A stretch of 64,000 bases of DNA from Megalopta genalis (taxonomy: Eukaryota; Arthropoda; Insecta; Hymenoptera; Halictidae). This document shows positions 1 to 14,639 of this stretch, in pieces. Location: NCBI RefSeq assembly GCF_051020955.1, contig NW_027476184.1:372001-436000 (forward strand), given 5' to 3'. The notes under the pieces are model-generated. The model was given only the letters and a program-made list of their open reading frames with translations, was not told the DNA's origin and did no database searches. Made by a program: the position numbers and the translations under genes. The stretch's first letter is position 1; every line of letters begins with the position of its first letter.

Positions 1-1378
1 ACAACAAACAACGGAGAGCAAACAACAAACAACGAAGAGCAAACAACAAACAACGAAGAACAAACAACAAGCAACGAAGAACAAACAACAAGCAACGAAG
101 AACAAACAACAAGCAACGAAGAACAAACAACAAGCAACGAAGAACAAACAACAAGCAACGAAGAACAAACAACAAGCAACGAAGAACAAACAACAAGCAA
201 CGAAGAACAAACAACAAGCAACGAAGAACAAACAACAAGCAACGAAGAACAAACAACAAACAACGAAGAACAAACAACAAACAACGAAGAACAAACAACA
301 AACAACGAAGAACAAACAACAAACAACGAAGAACAAACAACAAACAACGAAGAACGAACAACGAAGAACAAACAACAAACAACGAAGAACAAACAACAAA
401 CAACGAAGAACAAACAACAAACAACGAAGAACAAACAACAAACAACGAAGAACAAACAACGAAGAACAAACAACAAACAACGAAGAACAAACAACGAAGA
501 ACAAACAACAAACAACGAAGAACAAACAACAAACAACGAAGTACAAACAACAAACAACGAAGTACAAACAACAAACAACGAAGAACAAACAACAAACAAC
601 GAAGAACAAACAACAAACAACGAAGAACAAACAACAAACAACGAAGAACAAACAACAAACAACAAACAACGAAGAACAAACAACAAACAACGAAGAACAA
701 ACAACAAACAACGAAGAACAAACAACAAACAACGAAGAACAAACAACAAACAACGAAGAACAAACAACAAACAACGAAGAACAAACAACAAACAACGAAG
801 AACAAACAACAAACAGCGAAGAACAAACAACAAACAACGAAGAACAAACAATAAACAACGAAGAACAAACAACAAACAACAAACAACGAAGAACAAACAA
901 CAAACAACGAAGAACAAACAACGAACAACGAAGAACAAACAACAAACAACGAAGAACAAACAACAAACAACGAAGAACAAACAACAAACAACGAAGAACA
1001 AACAACAAACAACGAAGAGCAAACAACAAACAACGAAGAACAAACAACAAACAACGAAGAACAAACAACAAACAACGAAGAACAAACAACAAACAACGAA
1101 GAACAAACAACGAAGAACGAACAACGAAGAACGAACAACGAAGAACGAACAACGAAGAACGAACAACGAAGAACGAACAACGAAGAACGAACAACGAACA
1201 ACGAACAACGAACAACGAAGAACGAACAACGAACAACGAAGAACGAACAACGAACAACGAAGAACGAACAACGAACAACGAAGAACGAACAACGAACAAC
1301 GAACAACGAACAACGAAGAACGAACAACGAACAACGAAGAACGAACAACGAACAACGAAGAACGAACAACGGAGAGCA
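1..1378. repeat. 1.3-kb satellite superunit, copy 1
   Basis: The order of blocks is a GGAGAGC/GAAGAGC signpost at 13, nine 21-bp units (69-257), a 14-bp region, two GAAGTAC variants near 538, AAACAGC near 811, a TAA-bearing variant at 851, GAAGAGC at 1014 and then GAAGAAC/GAACAAC mixtures. The same landmarks recur in the same order in the next segment. Confidence 0.85.
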
Positions 1379-2520
1379 AACAACAAACAACGGAGAGCAA
1401 ACAACAAACAACGAAGAGCAAACAACAAACAACGAAGAACAAACAACAAGCAACGAAGAACAAACAACAAGCAACGAAGAACAAACAACAAGCAACGAAG
1501 AACAAACAACAAGCAACGAAGAACAAACAACAAGCAACGAAGAACAAACAACAAGCAACGAAGAACAAACAACAAGCAACGAAGAACAAACAACAAGCAA
1601 CGAAGAACAAACAACAAGCAACGAAGAACAAACAACAAACAACGAAGAACAAACAACAAACAACGAAGAACAAACAACAAACAACGAAGAACAAACAACA
1701 AACAACGAAGAACAAACAACAAACAACGAAGAACAAACAACAAACAACGAAGAACAAACAACGAAGAACAAACAACAAACAACGAAGAACAAACAACGAA
1801 GAACAAACAACAAACAACGAAGAACAAACAACAAACAACGAAGTACAAACAACAAACAACGAAGTACAAACAACAAACAACGAAGAACAAACAACAAACA
1901 ACGAAGAACAAACAACAAACAACGAAGAACAAACAACAAACAACGAAGAACAAACAACAAACAACAAACAACGAAGAACAAACAACAAACAACGAAGAAC
2001 AAACAACAAACAACGAAGAACAAACAACAAACAACGAAGAACAAACAACAAACAACGAAGAACAAACAACAAACAACGAAGAACAAACAACAAACAACGA
2101 AGAACAAACAACAAACAGCGAAGAACAAACAACAAACAACGAAGAACAAACAATAAACAACGAAGAACAAACAACAAACAACAAACAACGAAGAACAAAC
2201 AACAAACAACGAAGAACAAACAACGAACAACGAAGAACAAACAACAAACAACGAAGAACAAACAACAAACAACGAAGAACAAACAACAAACAACGAAGAA
2301 CAAACAACAAACAACGAAGAGCAAACAACAAACAACGAAGAACAAACAACAAACAACGAAGAACAAACAACAAACAACGAAGAACAAACAACAAACAACG
2401 AAGAACAAACAACGAAGAACGAACAACGAAGAACGAACAACGAAGAACGAACAACGAAGAACGAACAACGAAGAACGAACAACGAAGAACGAACAACGAA
2501 GAACGAACAACGAAGAACGA
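1379..2520. repeat. 1.3-kb satellite superunit, copy 2
   Basis: This is a tandem copy of the preceding segment. Landmarks up to the 21-bp block are offset by 1379 bp (197 units). The GAAGTAC, AAACAGC, TAA-variant and GAAGAGC landmarks are offset by 1302 bp (186 units). Eleven heptamers (77 bp) have therefore been lost or gained between the 21-bp block and the first GAAGTAC. Confidence 0.85.
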
Positions 2521-2800
2521 ACAAAGAAGAACAAACAACGAAGAACAAACAACGAAGAACAAACAACGAAGAACAAACAACGAAGAACAAACAACGAAGA
2601 ACAAACAACGAAGAACAAACAACGAAGAACAAACAACGAAGAACAAACAACGAAGAACAAACAACGAAGAACAAACAACGAAGAACAAACAACGAAGAAC
2701 AAACAACGAAGAACAAACAACGAAGAACAAACAACGAAGAACAAACAACGAAGAACAAACAACGAAGAACAAACAACGAAGAACAAACAACGAACAACGA
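2521..2800. repeat. 14-bp compound repeat GAAGAAC+AAACAAC
   Basis: GAAGAAC and AAACAAC alternate for about 20 copies, opening with an odd AAAGAAG junction at 2523. The same junction is found at 7626 at the head of a matching block. Confidence 0.85.
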
Positions 2801-3054
2801 AGAACAAACAAGAAACAACGAAGAACAAACAACAAACAACAAACAACGAAGAACAAACAACGAAGAACGAAGAACAAACAACGAAGAACAAACAACGAAG
2901 AACGAACAACGAAGAACGAACAACGAAGAACGAACAACGAACAACGAACAACGAACAACGAACAACGAACAACGAACAACGAACAACGAACAACGAACAA
3001 CGAACAACGAACAACGAACAACGAACAACGAACAACGAACAACGAATAACGAAC

Positions 3055-3200
3055 AACCAGCAACGAACAACGAACAACGAACAACCAGCAACGAACAACC
3101 AGCAACGAACAACCAGCAACGAACAACCAGCAACGAACAACCAGCAACGAACAACCAGAAACGAACATCCAGCAACGAACAACCAGCAACGAACAACAAG
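3055..3200. repeat. GAACAAC+CAGCAAC 14-bp cluster
   Basis: This is the first of six CAGCAAC clusters; the others are near 5240, 8205, 11521, 13500 and 23210. Each follows a GAACAAC run and leads into AAGCAAC/GAGCAAC units and then GATGAAC. A TAA-bearing unit at 3044 sits just before it and recurs at 8189. Confidence 0.85.
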
Positions 3201-3288
3201 CAACGAGCAACAAGCAACGAGCAACAAACAACGAAGAACAAACAACAAACAACGAAGAACAAACAACAAACAACGAAGAACAAACAAC

Positions 3289-3309
3289 GATGAACAAACA
3301 ACGATGAAC
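3289..3309. repeat. GATGAAC signpost pair
   Basis: Two GATGAAC units (3289, 3303) are separated by one AAACAAC and followed by AAGCAAC units. Similar signposts occur at 3940/3954, 5396/5417/5431, 8448/8462, 9673/9687, 11773/11787, 13677/13698/13712, 19585, 21909 and 23386/23407/23421, and none was seen to the right of 23421. They supply most plus-strand ATG and TGA triplets, so they set apparent ORF ends in the left part. Confidence 0.85.
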
Positions 3310-3428
3310 AAACAACAAGCAACAAGCAACAAACAACGAAGAACGAAGAACGAAGAACGAAGAACGAAGAACGAACAACGAAGAACGAACAACGAAGAAC
3401 GAACAACGAAGAACGAACAACGAAGAAC

Positions 3429-3778
3429 GAACAACGAACAACGAACAACGAACAACGAACAACGAACAACGAACAACGAACAACGAACAACGAACAACGA
3501 ACAACGAACAACGAACAACGAACAACGAACAACGAACAACGAACAACGAACAACGAACAACGAACAACGAACAACGAACAACGAACAACGAACAACGAAC
3601 AACGAACAACGAACAACGAACAACGAACAACGAACAACGAACAACGAACAACGAACAACGAACAACGAACAACGAACAACGAACAACGAACAACGAACAA
3701 CGAACAACGAACAACGAACAACGAACAACGAACAACGAACAACGAACAACGAACAACGAACAACGAACAACGAACAAC
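3429..3778. repeat. Pure GAACAAC run, 50 units
   Basis: Fifty consecutive GAACAAC units lie between GAAGAAC-containing borders. Confidence 0.9.
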
Positions 3779-4219
3779 GAAGAACAAACAACGAAGAACG
3801 AACAACGAAGAACAAACAACGAAGAACGAACAACGAAGAACGAACAACGAAGAACAAACAACGAAGAACAAACAACAAACAACGAAGAACAAACAACAAA
3901 CAACGAAGAACAAACAACAAACAACGAAGAACAAACAACGATGAACAAACAACGATGAACAAACAACAAGCAACAAGCAACAAACAACGAAGAACGAACA
4001 ACGAAGAACGAACAACGAAGAACGAACAACGAAGAACGAACAACGAAGAACGAACAACGAAGAACGAACAACGAAGAACGAACAACGAAGAACGAACAAC
4101 GAAGAACGAACAACGAAGAACGAACAACGAAGAACGAACAACGAAGAACGAACAACGAAGAACGAACAACGAAGAACGAACAACGAAGAACGAACAACGA
4201 AGAACGAACAACGAAGAAC

Positions 4220-4940
4220 GAACAACGAACAACGAACAACGAACAACGAACAACGAACAACGAACAACGAACAACGAACAACGAACAACGAACAACGAAC
4301 AACGAACAACGAACAACGAACAACGAACAACGAACAACGAACAACGAACAACGAACATCGAACAACGAACAACGAACAACGAACAACGAACAACGAACAA
4401 CGAACAACGAACAACGAACAACGAACAACGAACAACGAACAACGAACAACGAACAACGAACAACGAACAACGAACAACGAACAACGAACAACGAACAACG
4501 AACAACGAACAACGAACAACGAACAACGAACAACGAACAACGAACAACGAACAACGAACAACGAACAACGAACAACGAACAACGAACAACGAACAACGAA
4601 CAACGAACAACGAACAACGAACAACGAACAACGAACAACGAACAACGAACAACGAACAACGAACAACGAACAACGAACAACGAACAACGAACAACGAACA
4701 ACGAACAACGAACAACGAACAACGAACAACGAACAACGAACAACGAACAACGAACAACGAACAACGAACAACGAACAACGAACAACGAACAACGAACAAC
4801 GAACAACGAACAACGAACAACGAACAACGAACAACGAACAACGAACAACGAACAACGAACAACGAACAACGAACAACGAACAACGAACAACGAACAACGA
4901 ACAACGAACAACGAACAACGAACAACGAACAACGAACAAC
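4220..4940. repeat. GAACAAC run, 103 units
   Basis: There are 103 units, pure except for one GAACATC at 4354. Confidence 0.9.
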
Positions 4941-5045
4941 GAAGAACGAAGAACGAAGAACGAAGAACGAAGAACGAAGAACGAAGAACGAAGAACGAAG
5001 AACGAAGAACGAAGAACGAAGAACGAAGAACGAAGAACGAAGAAC
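4941..5045. repeat. Pure GAAGAAC run, 15 units
   Basis: Fifteen GAAGAAC units follow the GAACAAC run directly, then alternate briefly and return to GAACAAC. Confidence 0.9.
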
Positions 5046-5235
5046 GAACAACGAAGAACGAACAACGAACAACGAACAACGAACAACGAACAACGAACAA
5101 CGAACAACGAACAACGAACAACGAACAACGAACAACGAACAACGAACAACGAACAACGAACAACGAACAACGAACAACGAACAACGAACAACGAACAACG
5201 AACAACGAACAACGAACAACGAACAACGAACAACG

Positions 5236-5348
5236 AACAACCAGCAACGAACAACCAGCAACGAACAACCAGCAACGAACAACCAGCAACGAACAACCAG
5301 CAACGAACAACCAGCAACGAACAACCAGCAACGAACAACCAGCAACGA
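5236..5348. repeat. GAACAAC+CAGCAAC 14-bp cluster
   Basis: About eight CAGCAAC units alternate with GAACAAC, followed by GAGCAAC, AAGCAAC, AAACAAC and GATGAAC. This is the same module order as near 13500 and 23210. Confidence 0.85.
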
Positions 5349-5444
5349 GCAACAAGCAACAAACAACAAACAACGAAGAACAAACAACAAACAACGATGA
5401 ACAAACAACAAACAACGATGAACAAACAACGATGAACAAACAAC

Positions 5445-5535
5445 AAGCAACAAGCAACAAGCAACAAGCAACAAGCAACAAGCAACAAGCAACAAGCAAC
5501 AAGCAACAAGCAACAAGCAACAAGCAACAAGCAAC
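5445..5535. repeat. Pure AAGCAAC run, 13 units
   Basis: The run begins one unit after a GATGAAC signpost. Matching runs are 13726-13851 (18 units) and 23435-23546 (16 units). Confidence 0.9.
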
Positions 5536-5689
5536 AAACAACAAACAACGAAGAACAAGCAACGAAGAACAAACAACGAAGAACGAACAACGAAGAACGA
5601 ACAACGAAGAACGAACAACGAAGAACGAACAACGAAGAACGAACAACGAAGAACGAACAACGAAGAACGAACAACGAAGAACGAACAAC

Positions 5690-5850
5690 GAAGAACGAAG
5701 AACGAAGAACGAAGAACGAAGAACGAAGAACGAAGAACGAAGAACGAAGAACGAAGAACGAAGAACGAAGAACGAAGAACGAAGAACGAAGAACGAAGAA
5801 CGAAGAACGAAGAACGAAGAACGAAGAACGAAGAACGAAGAACGAAGAAC
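5690..5850. repeat. Pure GAAGAAC run, 23 units
   Basis: Twenty-three identical units follow the GATGAAC/AAGCAAC module and are followed by GAAGGAC variants near 5872-5905. The same pairing is seen near 14006 and 23687. Confidence 0.9.
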
Positions 5851-6399
5851 GAACAACGAAGAACGAACAACGAAGGACGAACAACGAAGGACGAACAACG
5901 AAGGACGAACAACGAAGAACGAACAACGAAGAACGAACAACGAAGAACGAACAACGAAGAACGAACAACGAAGAACGAACAACGAAGAACGAACAACGAA
6001 GAACGAACAACGAAGAACGAACAACGAAGAACGAACAACGAAGAACGAACAACGAAGAACGAACAACGAAGAACGAACAACGAACAACGAAGAACGAACA
6101 ACGAACAACGAAGAACGAACAACGAACAACGAACAACGAACAACGAACAACGAACAACGAACAACGAACAACGAACAACGAACAACGAACAACGAACAAC
6201 GAACAACGAACAACGAACAACGAACAACGAACAACGAACAACGAACAACGAACAACGAACAACGAACAACGAACAACGAACAACGAACAACGAACAACGA
6301 ACAACGAACAACGAACAACGAACAACGAACAACGAACAACGAACAACGAACAACGAACAACGAACAACGAACAACGAACAACGAACAACGAACAACGAA

Positions 6400-8470
6400 C
6401 AACGAAGAACAAACAACAAACAACGAAGAACAAACAACAAACAACGAAGAACAAACAACAAACAACGAAGTACAAACAACAAACAACGAAGTACAAACAA
6501 CAAACAACGAAGAACAAACAACAAACAGCGAAGAACAAACAACAAACAACGAAGAACAAACAACAAACAACGAAGAACAAACAACAAACAACGAAGAACA
6601 AACAACAAACAACGAAGAACAAACAACAAACAACGAAGAACAAACAACAAACAACGAAGAACAAACATCAAACAACGAAGAACAAACAACAAACAACGAA
6701 GAACAAACAACAAACAACGAAGAACAAACAACAAACAACGAAGAACAAACAACAAACAACGAAGAATGAACAACGAAGAACAAACAACAAACAACGAAGA
6801 ACAAACAACAAACAACGAAGAACAAACAACAAACAACGAAGAACAAACAACAAACAACGAAGAACAAACAACGAAGAACAAACAACAAACAACGAAGAAC
6901 AAACAACGAAGAACAAACAACAAACAACGAAGAACAAACTACAAACAACGAAGTACAAACAACAAACAACGAAGTACAAACAACAAACAACGAAGAACAA
7001 ACAACAAACAACGAAGAACAAACAACAAACAACGAAGAACAAACAACAAACAACGAAGAACAAACAACAAACAACAAACAACGAAGAACAAACAACAAAC
7101 AACGAAGAACAAACAACAAACAACGAAGAACAAACAACAAACAACGAAGAACAAACAACAAACAACGAAGAACAAACAACAAACAACGAAGAACAAACAA
7201 CAAACAACGAAGAACAAACAACAAACAGCGAAGAACAAACAACAAACAACGAAGAACAAACAATAAACAACGAAGAACAAACAACAAACAACAAACAACG
7301 AAGAACAAACAACAAACAACGAAGAACAAACAACGAACAACGAAGAACAAACAACAAACAACGAAGAACAAACAACAAACAACGAAGAACAAACAACAAA
7401 CAACGAAGAACAAACAACAAACAACGAAGAGCAAACAACAAACAACGAAGAACAAACAACAAACAACGAAGAACAAACAACAAACAACGAAGAACAAACA
7501 ACGAAGAACAAACAACGAAGAACGAACAACGAAGAACGAACAACGAAGAACGAACAACGAAGAACGAACAACGAAGAACGAACAACGAAGAACGAACAAC
7601 GAAGAACGAACAACGAAGAACGAACAAAGAAGAACAAACAACGAAGAACAAACAACGAAGAACAAACAACGAAGAACAAACAACGAAGAACAAACAACGA
7701 AGATCAAACAACGAAGAACAAACAACGAAGAACAAACAACGAAGAACAAACAACGAAGAACAAACAACGAAGAACAAACAACGAAGAACAAACAACGAAG
7801 AACAAACAACGAAGAACAAACAACGAAGAACAAACAACGAAGAACAAACAACGAAGAACAAACAACGAAGAACAAACAACGAAGAACAAACAACGAAGAA
7901 CAAACAACGAAGAACAAACAACAAACAACGAAGAACAAACAAGAAACAACGAAGAACAAACAACAAACAACAAACAACGAAGAACAAACAACGAAGAACG
8001 AAGAACAAACAACGAAGAACAAACAACGAAGAACGAACAACGAAGAACGAACAACGAAGAACGAACAACGAACAACGAACAACGAACAACGAACAACGAA
8101 CAACGAACAACGAACAACGAACAACGAACAACGAACAACGAACAACGAACAACGAACAACGAACAACGAACAACGAACAACGAACAACGAATAACGAACA
8201 ACCAGCAACGAACAACGAACAACGAACAACCAGCAACGAACAACCAGCAACGAACAACCAGCAACGAACAACCAGCAACGAACAACCAGCAACGAACAAC
8301 CAGCAACGAACAACCAACAACGAACAACCAGCAACGAACAACCAGCAACGAACAACAAGCAACGAGCAACAAGCAACGAGCAACAAACAACGAAGAACAA
8401 ACAACAAACAACGAAGAACAAACAACAAACAACGAAGAACAAACAACGATGAACAAACAACGATGAACAA
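6400..8470. repeat. Distant copy of the 1.4-3.3 kb segment
   Basis: GAAGTAC pairs, AAACAGC, the TAA-bearing unit, GAAGAGC, the AAAGAAG junction, the AAGAAAC unit, the TAA-bearing unit before CAGCAAC, the GAGCAAC units and the GATGAAC pair recur in the order seen at 1.8-3.3 kb. The AAAGAAG junctions are 5103 bp apart and the pre-CAGCAAC variants 5145 bp apart; both are multiples of 7. Confidence 0.8.
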
Positions 8471-8559
8471 ACAACAAGCAACAAGCAACAAACAACGAAG
8501 AACGAACAACGAAGAACGAAGAACGAAGAACGAACAACGAAGAACGAACAACGAAGAAC

Positions 8560-9680
8560 GAACAACGAACAACGAACAACGAACAACGAACAACGAACAA
8601 CGAACAACGAACAACGAACAACGAACAACGAACAACGAACAACGAACAACGAACAACGAACAACGAACAACGAACAACGAACAACGAACAACGAACAACG
8701 AACAACGAACAACGAACAACGAACAACGAACAACGAACAACGAACAACGAACAACGAACAACGAACAACGAACAACGAACAACGAACAACGAACAACGAA
8801 CAACGAACAACGAACAACGAACAACGAACAACGAACAACGAACAACGAACAACGAACAACGAACAACGAACAACGAACAACGAACAACGAACAACGAACA
8901 ACGAACAACGAACAACGAACAACGAACAACGAACAACGAACAACGAACAACGAACAACGAACAACGAACAACGAACAACGAACAACGAACAACGAACAAC
9001 GAACAACGAACAACGAACAACGAACAACGAACAACGAACAACGAACAACGAACAACGAACAACGAACAACGAACAACGAACAACGAACAACGAACAACGA
9101 ACAACGAAGAACGAACAACGAAGAACGAACAACGAAGAACGAACAACGAAGAACGAACAACGAACAACGAACAACGAACAACGAACAACGAACAACGAAC
9201 AACGAACAACGAACAACGAACAACGAACAACGAACAACGAACAACGAACAACGAACAACGAACAACGAACAACGAACAACGAACAACGAACAACGAACAA
9301 CGAACAACGAACAACGAACAACGAACATCGAACAACGAACAACGAACAACGAACAACGAACAACGAACAACGAACAACGAACAACGAACAACGAACAACG
9401 AACAACGAACAACGAACAACGAACAACGAACAACGAACAACGAACAACGAACAACGAACAACGAACAACGAACAACGAACAACGAACAACGAACAACGAA
9501 CAACGAACAACGAACAACGAACAACGAACAACGAACAACGAACAACGAACAACGAACAACGAACAACGAACAACGAACAACGAACAACGAACAACGAACA
9601 ACGAACAACAAACAACGAAGAACAAACAACAAACAACGAAGAACAAACAACAAACAACGAAGAACAAACAACGATGAACA
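8560..9680. repeat. GAACAAC-dominated block
   Basis: Long GAACAAC runs are broken by a short GAAGAAC patch near 9106-9160 and a few GAACATC units, ending at the GATGAAC pair at 9673. Confidence 0.85.
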
Positions 9681-10400
9681 AACAACGATGAACAAACAAC
9701 AAGCAACAAGCAACAAACAACGAAGAACGAACAACGAAGAACGAACAACGAAGAACGAACAACGAAGAACGAACAACGAAGAACGAACAACGAAGAACGA
9801 ACAACGAAGAACGAACAACGAAGAACGAACAACGAAGAACGAACAACGAAGAACGAACAACGAAGAACGAACAACGAAGAACGAACAACGAAGAACGAAC
9901 AACGAAGAACGAACAACGAAGAACGAACAACGAAGAACGAACAACGAAGAACGAACAACGAAGAACGAACAACGAACAACGAACAACGAACAACGAACAA
10001 CGAACAACGAACAACGAACAACGAACAACGAACAACGAACAACGAACAACGAACAACGAACAACGAACAACGAACAACGAACAACGAACAACGAACATCG
10101 AACAACGAACAACGAACAACGAACAACGAACAACGAACAACGAACAACGAACAACGAACAACGAACAACGAACAACGAACAACGAACAACGAACAACGAA
10201 CAACGAACAACGAACAACGAACAACGAACAACGAACAACGAACAACGAACAACGAACAACGAACAACGAACAACGAACAACGAACAACGAACAACGAACA
10301 ACGAACAACGAACAACGAACAACGAACAACGAACAACGAACAACGAACAACGAACAACGAACAACGAACAACGAACAACGAAGAACGAACAACGAAGAAC

Positions 10401-11520
10401 GAACAACGAACAACGAACAACGAACAACGAACAACGAACAACGAACAACGAACAACGAACAACGAACAACGAACAACGAACAACGAACAACGAACAACGA
10501 ACAACGAACAACGAACAACGAACAACGAACATCGAACAACGAACAACGAACAACGAACAACGAACAACGAACAACGAACAACGAACAACGAACAACGAAC
10601 AACGAACAACGAACAACGAACAACGAACAACGAACAACGAACAACGAACAACGAACAACGAACAACGAACAACGAACAACGAACAACGAACAACGAACAA
10701 CGAACAACGAACAACGAACAACGAACAACGAACAACGAACAACGAACAACGAACAACGAACAACGAACAACGAACAACGAACAACGAACAACGAACAACG
10801 AACAACGAACAACGAACAACGAACAACGAACAACGAACAACGAACAACGAACAACGAACAACGAACAACGAACAACGAACAACGAACAACGAACAACGAA
10901 CAACGAACAACGAACAACGAACAACGAACAACGAACAACGAACAACGAACAACGAACAACGAACAACGAACAACGAACAACGAACAACGAACAACGAACA
11001 ACGAACAACGAACAACGAACAACGAACAACGAACAACGAACAACGAACAACGAACAACGAACAACGAACAACGAACAACGAACAACGAACAACGAACAAC
11101 GAACAACGAACATCGAACAACGAACAACGAACAACGAACAACGAACAACGAACAACGAACAACGAACAACGAACAACGAACAACGAACAACGAACAACGA
11201 ACAACGAACAACGAACAACGAACAACGAACAACGAACAACGAACAACGAACAACGAACAACGAACAACGAACAACGAACAACGAACAACGAACAACGAAC
11301 AACGAACAACGAACAACGAACAACGAACAACGAACAACGAACCACGAACAACGAACAACGAACAACGAACAACGAACAACGAACAACGAACAACGAACAA
11401 CGAACAACGAACAACGAACAACGAACAACGAACAACGAACAACGAACAACGAACAACGAACAACGAACAACGAACAACGAACAACGAACAACGAACAACG
11501 AACAACGAACAACGAACAAC
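10401..11520. repeat. GAACAAC run, 160 units
   Basis: This is one of the longest near-pure GAACAAC runs. It carries isolated point variants only (GAACATC near 10530 and 11109, GAACCAC near 11339) and ends directly at a CAGCAAC cluster (11521-11655). Confidence 0.9.
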
Positions 11521-12101
11521 CAGCAACGAACAACGAACAACCAGCAACAAACAACGAACAACGAACAACCAGCAACGAACAACCAGCAACGAACAACCAG
11601 CAACGAACAACCAGCAACGAACAACCAGCAACGAACAACCAGCAACGAACAACCAGCAACGAACAACAAGCAACGAGCAACAAGCAACGAGCAACAAGCA
11701 ACGAGCAACAAACAACGAAGAACAAACAACAAACAACGAAGAACAAACAACAAACAACGAAGAACAAACAACGATGAACAAACAACGATGAACAAACAAC
11801 AAGCAACAAGCAACAAACAACGAAGAACGAACAACGAACAACGAAGAACGAACAACGAAGAACGAACAACGAAGAACGAACAACGAAGAACGAACAACGA
11901 AGAACGAACAACGAAGAACGAACAACGAAGAACGAACAACGAAGAACGAACAACGAACAACGAACAACGAACAACGAACAACGAACAACGAACAACGAAC
12001 AACGAACAACGAACAACGAAGAACGAACAACGAAGAACGAACAACGAACAACGAACAACGAACAACGAAGAACGAACAACGAAGAACGAACAACGAAGAA
12101 C

Positions 12102-13284
12102 GAACAACGAACAACGAACAACGAACAACGAACAACGAACAACGAACAACGAACAACGAACAACGAACAACGAACAACGAACAACGAACAACGAACAACG
12201 AACAACGAACAACGAACAACGAACAACGAACAACGAACAACGAACAACGAACAACGAACAACGAACAACGAACAACGAACAACGAACAACGAACAACGAA
12301 CAACGAACAACGAACAACGAACAACGAACAACGAACAACGAACAACGAACAACGAACAACGAACAACGAACAACGAACAACGAACAACGAACAACGAACA
12401 ACGAACAACGAACAACGAACAACGAACAACGAACAACGAACAACGAACAACGAACAACGAACAACGAACAACGAACAACGAACAACGAACAACGAACAAC
12501 GAACAACGAACAACGAACAACGAACAACGAACAACGAACAACGAACAACGAACAACGAACAACGAACAACGAACAACGAACAACGAACAACGAACAACGA
12601 ACAACGAACAACGAACAACGAACAACGAACAACGAACAACGAACAACGAACAACGAACAACGAACAACGAACAACGAACAACGAACAACGAACAACGAAC
12701 AACGAACAACGAACAACGAACAACGAACAACGAACAACGAACAACGAACAACGAACAACGAACAACGAACAACGAACAACGAACAACGAACAACGAACAA
12801 CGAACAACGAACAACGAACAACGAACAACGAACAACGAACAACGAACAACGAACAACGAACAACGAACAACGAACAACGAACAACGAACAACGAACAACG
12901 AACAACGAACAACGAACAACGAACAACGAACAACGAACAACGAACAACGAACAACGAACAACGAACAACGAACAACGAACAACGAACAACGAACAACGAA
13001 CAACGAACAACGAACAACGAACAACGAACAACGAACAACGAACAACGAACAACGAACAACGAACAACGAACAACGAACAACGAACAACGAACAACGAACA
13101 ACGAACAACGAACAACGAACAACGAACATCGAACAACGAACATCGAACAACGAACAACGAACAACGAACAACGAACAACGAACAACGAACAACGAACAAC
13201 GAACAACGAACAACGAACAACGAACAACGAACAACGAACAACGAACAACGAACAACGAACAACGAACAACGAACAACGAACAAC
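12102..13284. repeat. GAACAAC run, 169 units
   Basis: The run spans 169 units with two GAACATC variants near 13127 and 13141. It is followed by a GAAGAAC patch, a second GAACAAC run and the CAGCAAC cluster at about 13500-13605. Confidence 0.9.
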
Positions 13285-13725
13285 GAAGAACGAACAACGA
13301 AGAACGAAGAACGAAGAACGAACAACGAACAACGAACAACGAACAACGAACAACGAACAACGAACAACGAACAACGAACAACGAACAACGAACAACGAAC
13401 AACGAACAACGAACAACGAACAACGAACAACGAACAACGAACAACGAACAACGAACAACGAACAACGAACAACGAACAACGAACAACGAACAACGAACAA
13501 CCAGCAACGAACAACCAGCAACGAACAACCAGCAACGAACAACCAGCAACGAACAACCAGCAACGAACAACCAGCAACGAACAACCAGCAACGAACAACC
13601 AGCAACGAGCAACAAGCAACAAACAACAAACAACGAAGAACAAACAACAAACAACGAAGAACAAACAACAAACAACGATGAACAAACAACAAACAACGAT
13701 GAACAAACAACGATGAACAAACAAC

Positions 13726-13851
13726 AAGCAACAAGCAACAAGCAACAAGCAACAAGCAACAAGCAACAAGCAACAAGCAACAAGCAACAAGCAACAAGCA
13801 ACAAGCAACAAGCAACAAGCAACAAGCAACAAGCAACAAGCAACAAGCAAC
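13726..13851. repeat. Pure AAGCAAC run, 18 units
   Basis: Eighteen units follow the GATGAAC triplet at 13677/13698/13712. Confidence 0.9.
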
Positions 13852-14005
13852 AAACAACAAACAACGAAGAACAAGCAACGAAGAACGAACAACGAAGAAC
13901 GAACAACGAAGAACGAACAACGAAGAACGAACAACGAAGAACGAACAACGAAGAACGAACAACGAAGAACGAACAACGAAGAACGAACAACGAAGAACGA
14001 ACAAC

Positions 14006-14152
14006 GAAGAACGAAGAACGAAGAACGAAGAACGAAGAACGAAGAACGAAGAACGAAGAACGAAGAACGAAGAACGAAGAACGAAGAACGAAGAACGAAG
14101 AACGAAGAACGAAGAACGAAGAACGAAGAACGAAGAACGAAGAACGAAGAAC
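14006..14152. repeat. Pure GAAGAAC run, 21 units
   Basis: Twenty-one units are followed by GAAGGAC variants near 14190-14222 and a long GAAGAAC+GAACAAC 14-bp region to about 14640. Confidence 0.9.
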
Positions 14153-14639
14153 GAACAACGAAGAACGAACAACGAAGAACGAACAACGAAGGACGAACAA
14201 CGAAGGACGAACAACGAAGGACGAACAACGAAGAACGAACAACGAAGAACGAACAACGAAGAACGAACAACGAAGAACGAACAACGAAGAACGAACAACG
14301 AAGAACGAACAACGAAGAACGAACAACGAAGAACGAACAACGAAGAACGAACAACGAAGAACGAACAACGAAGAACGAACAACGAAGAACGAACAACGAA
14401 GAACGAACAACGAAGAACGAACAACGAAGAACGAACAACGAAGAACGAACAACGAAGAACGAACAACGAAGAACGAACAACGAAGAACGAACAACGAAGA
14501 ACGAACAACGAAGAACGAACAACGAAGAACGAACAACGAACAACGAAGAACGAACAACGAAGAACGAACAACGAAGAACGAACAACGAAGAACGAACAAC
14601 GAAGAACGAACAACGAAGAACGAACAACGAAGAACGAAC

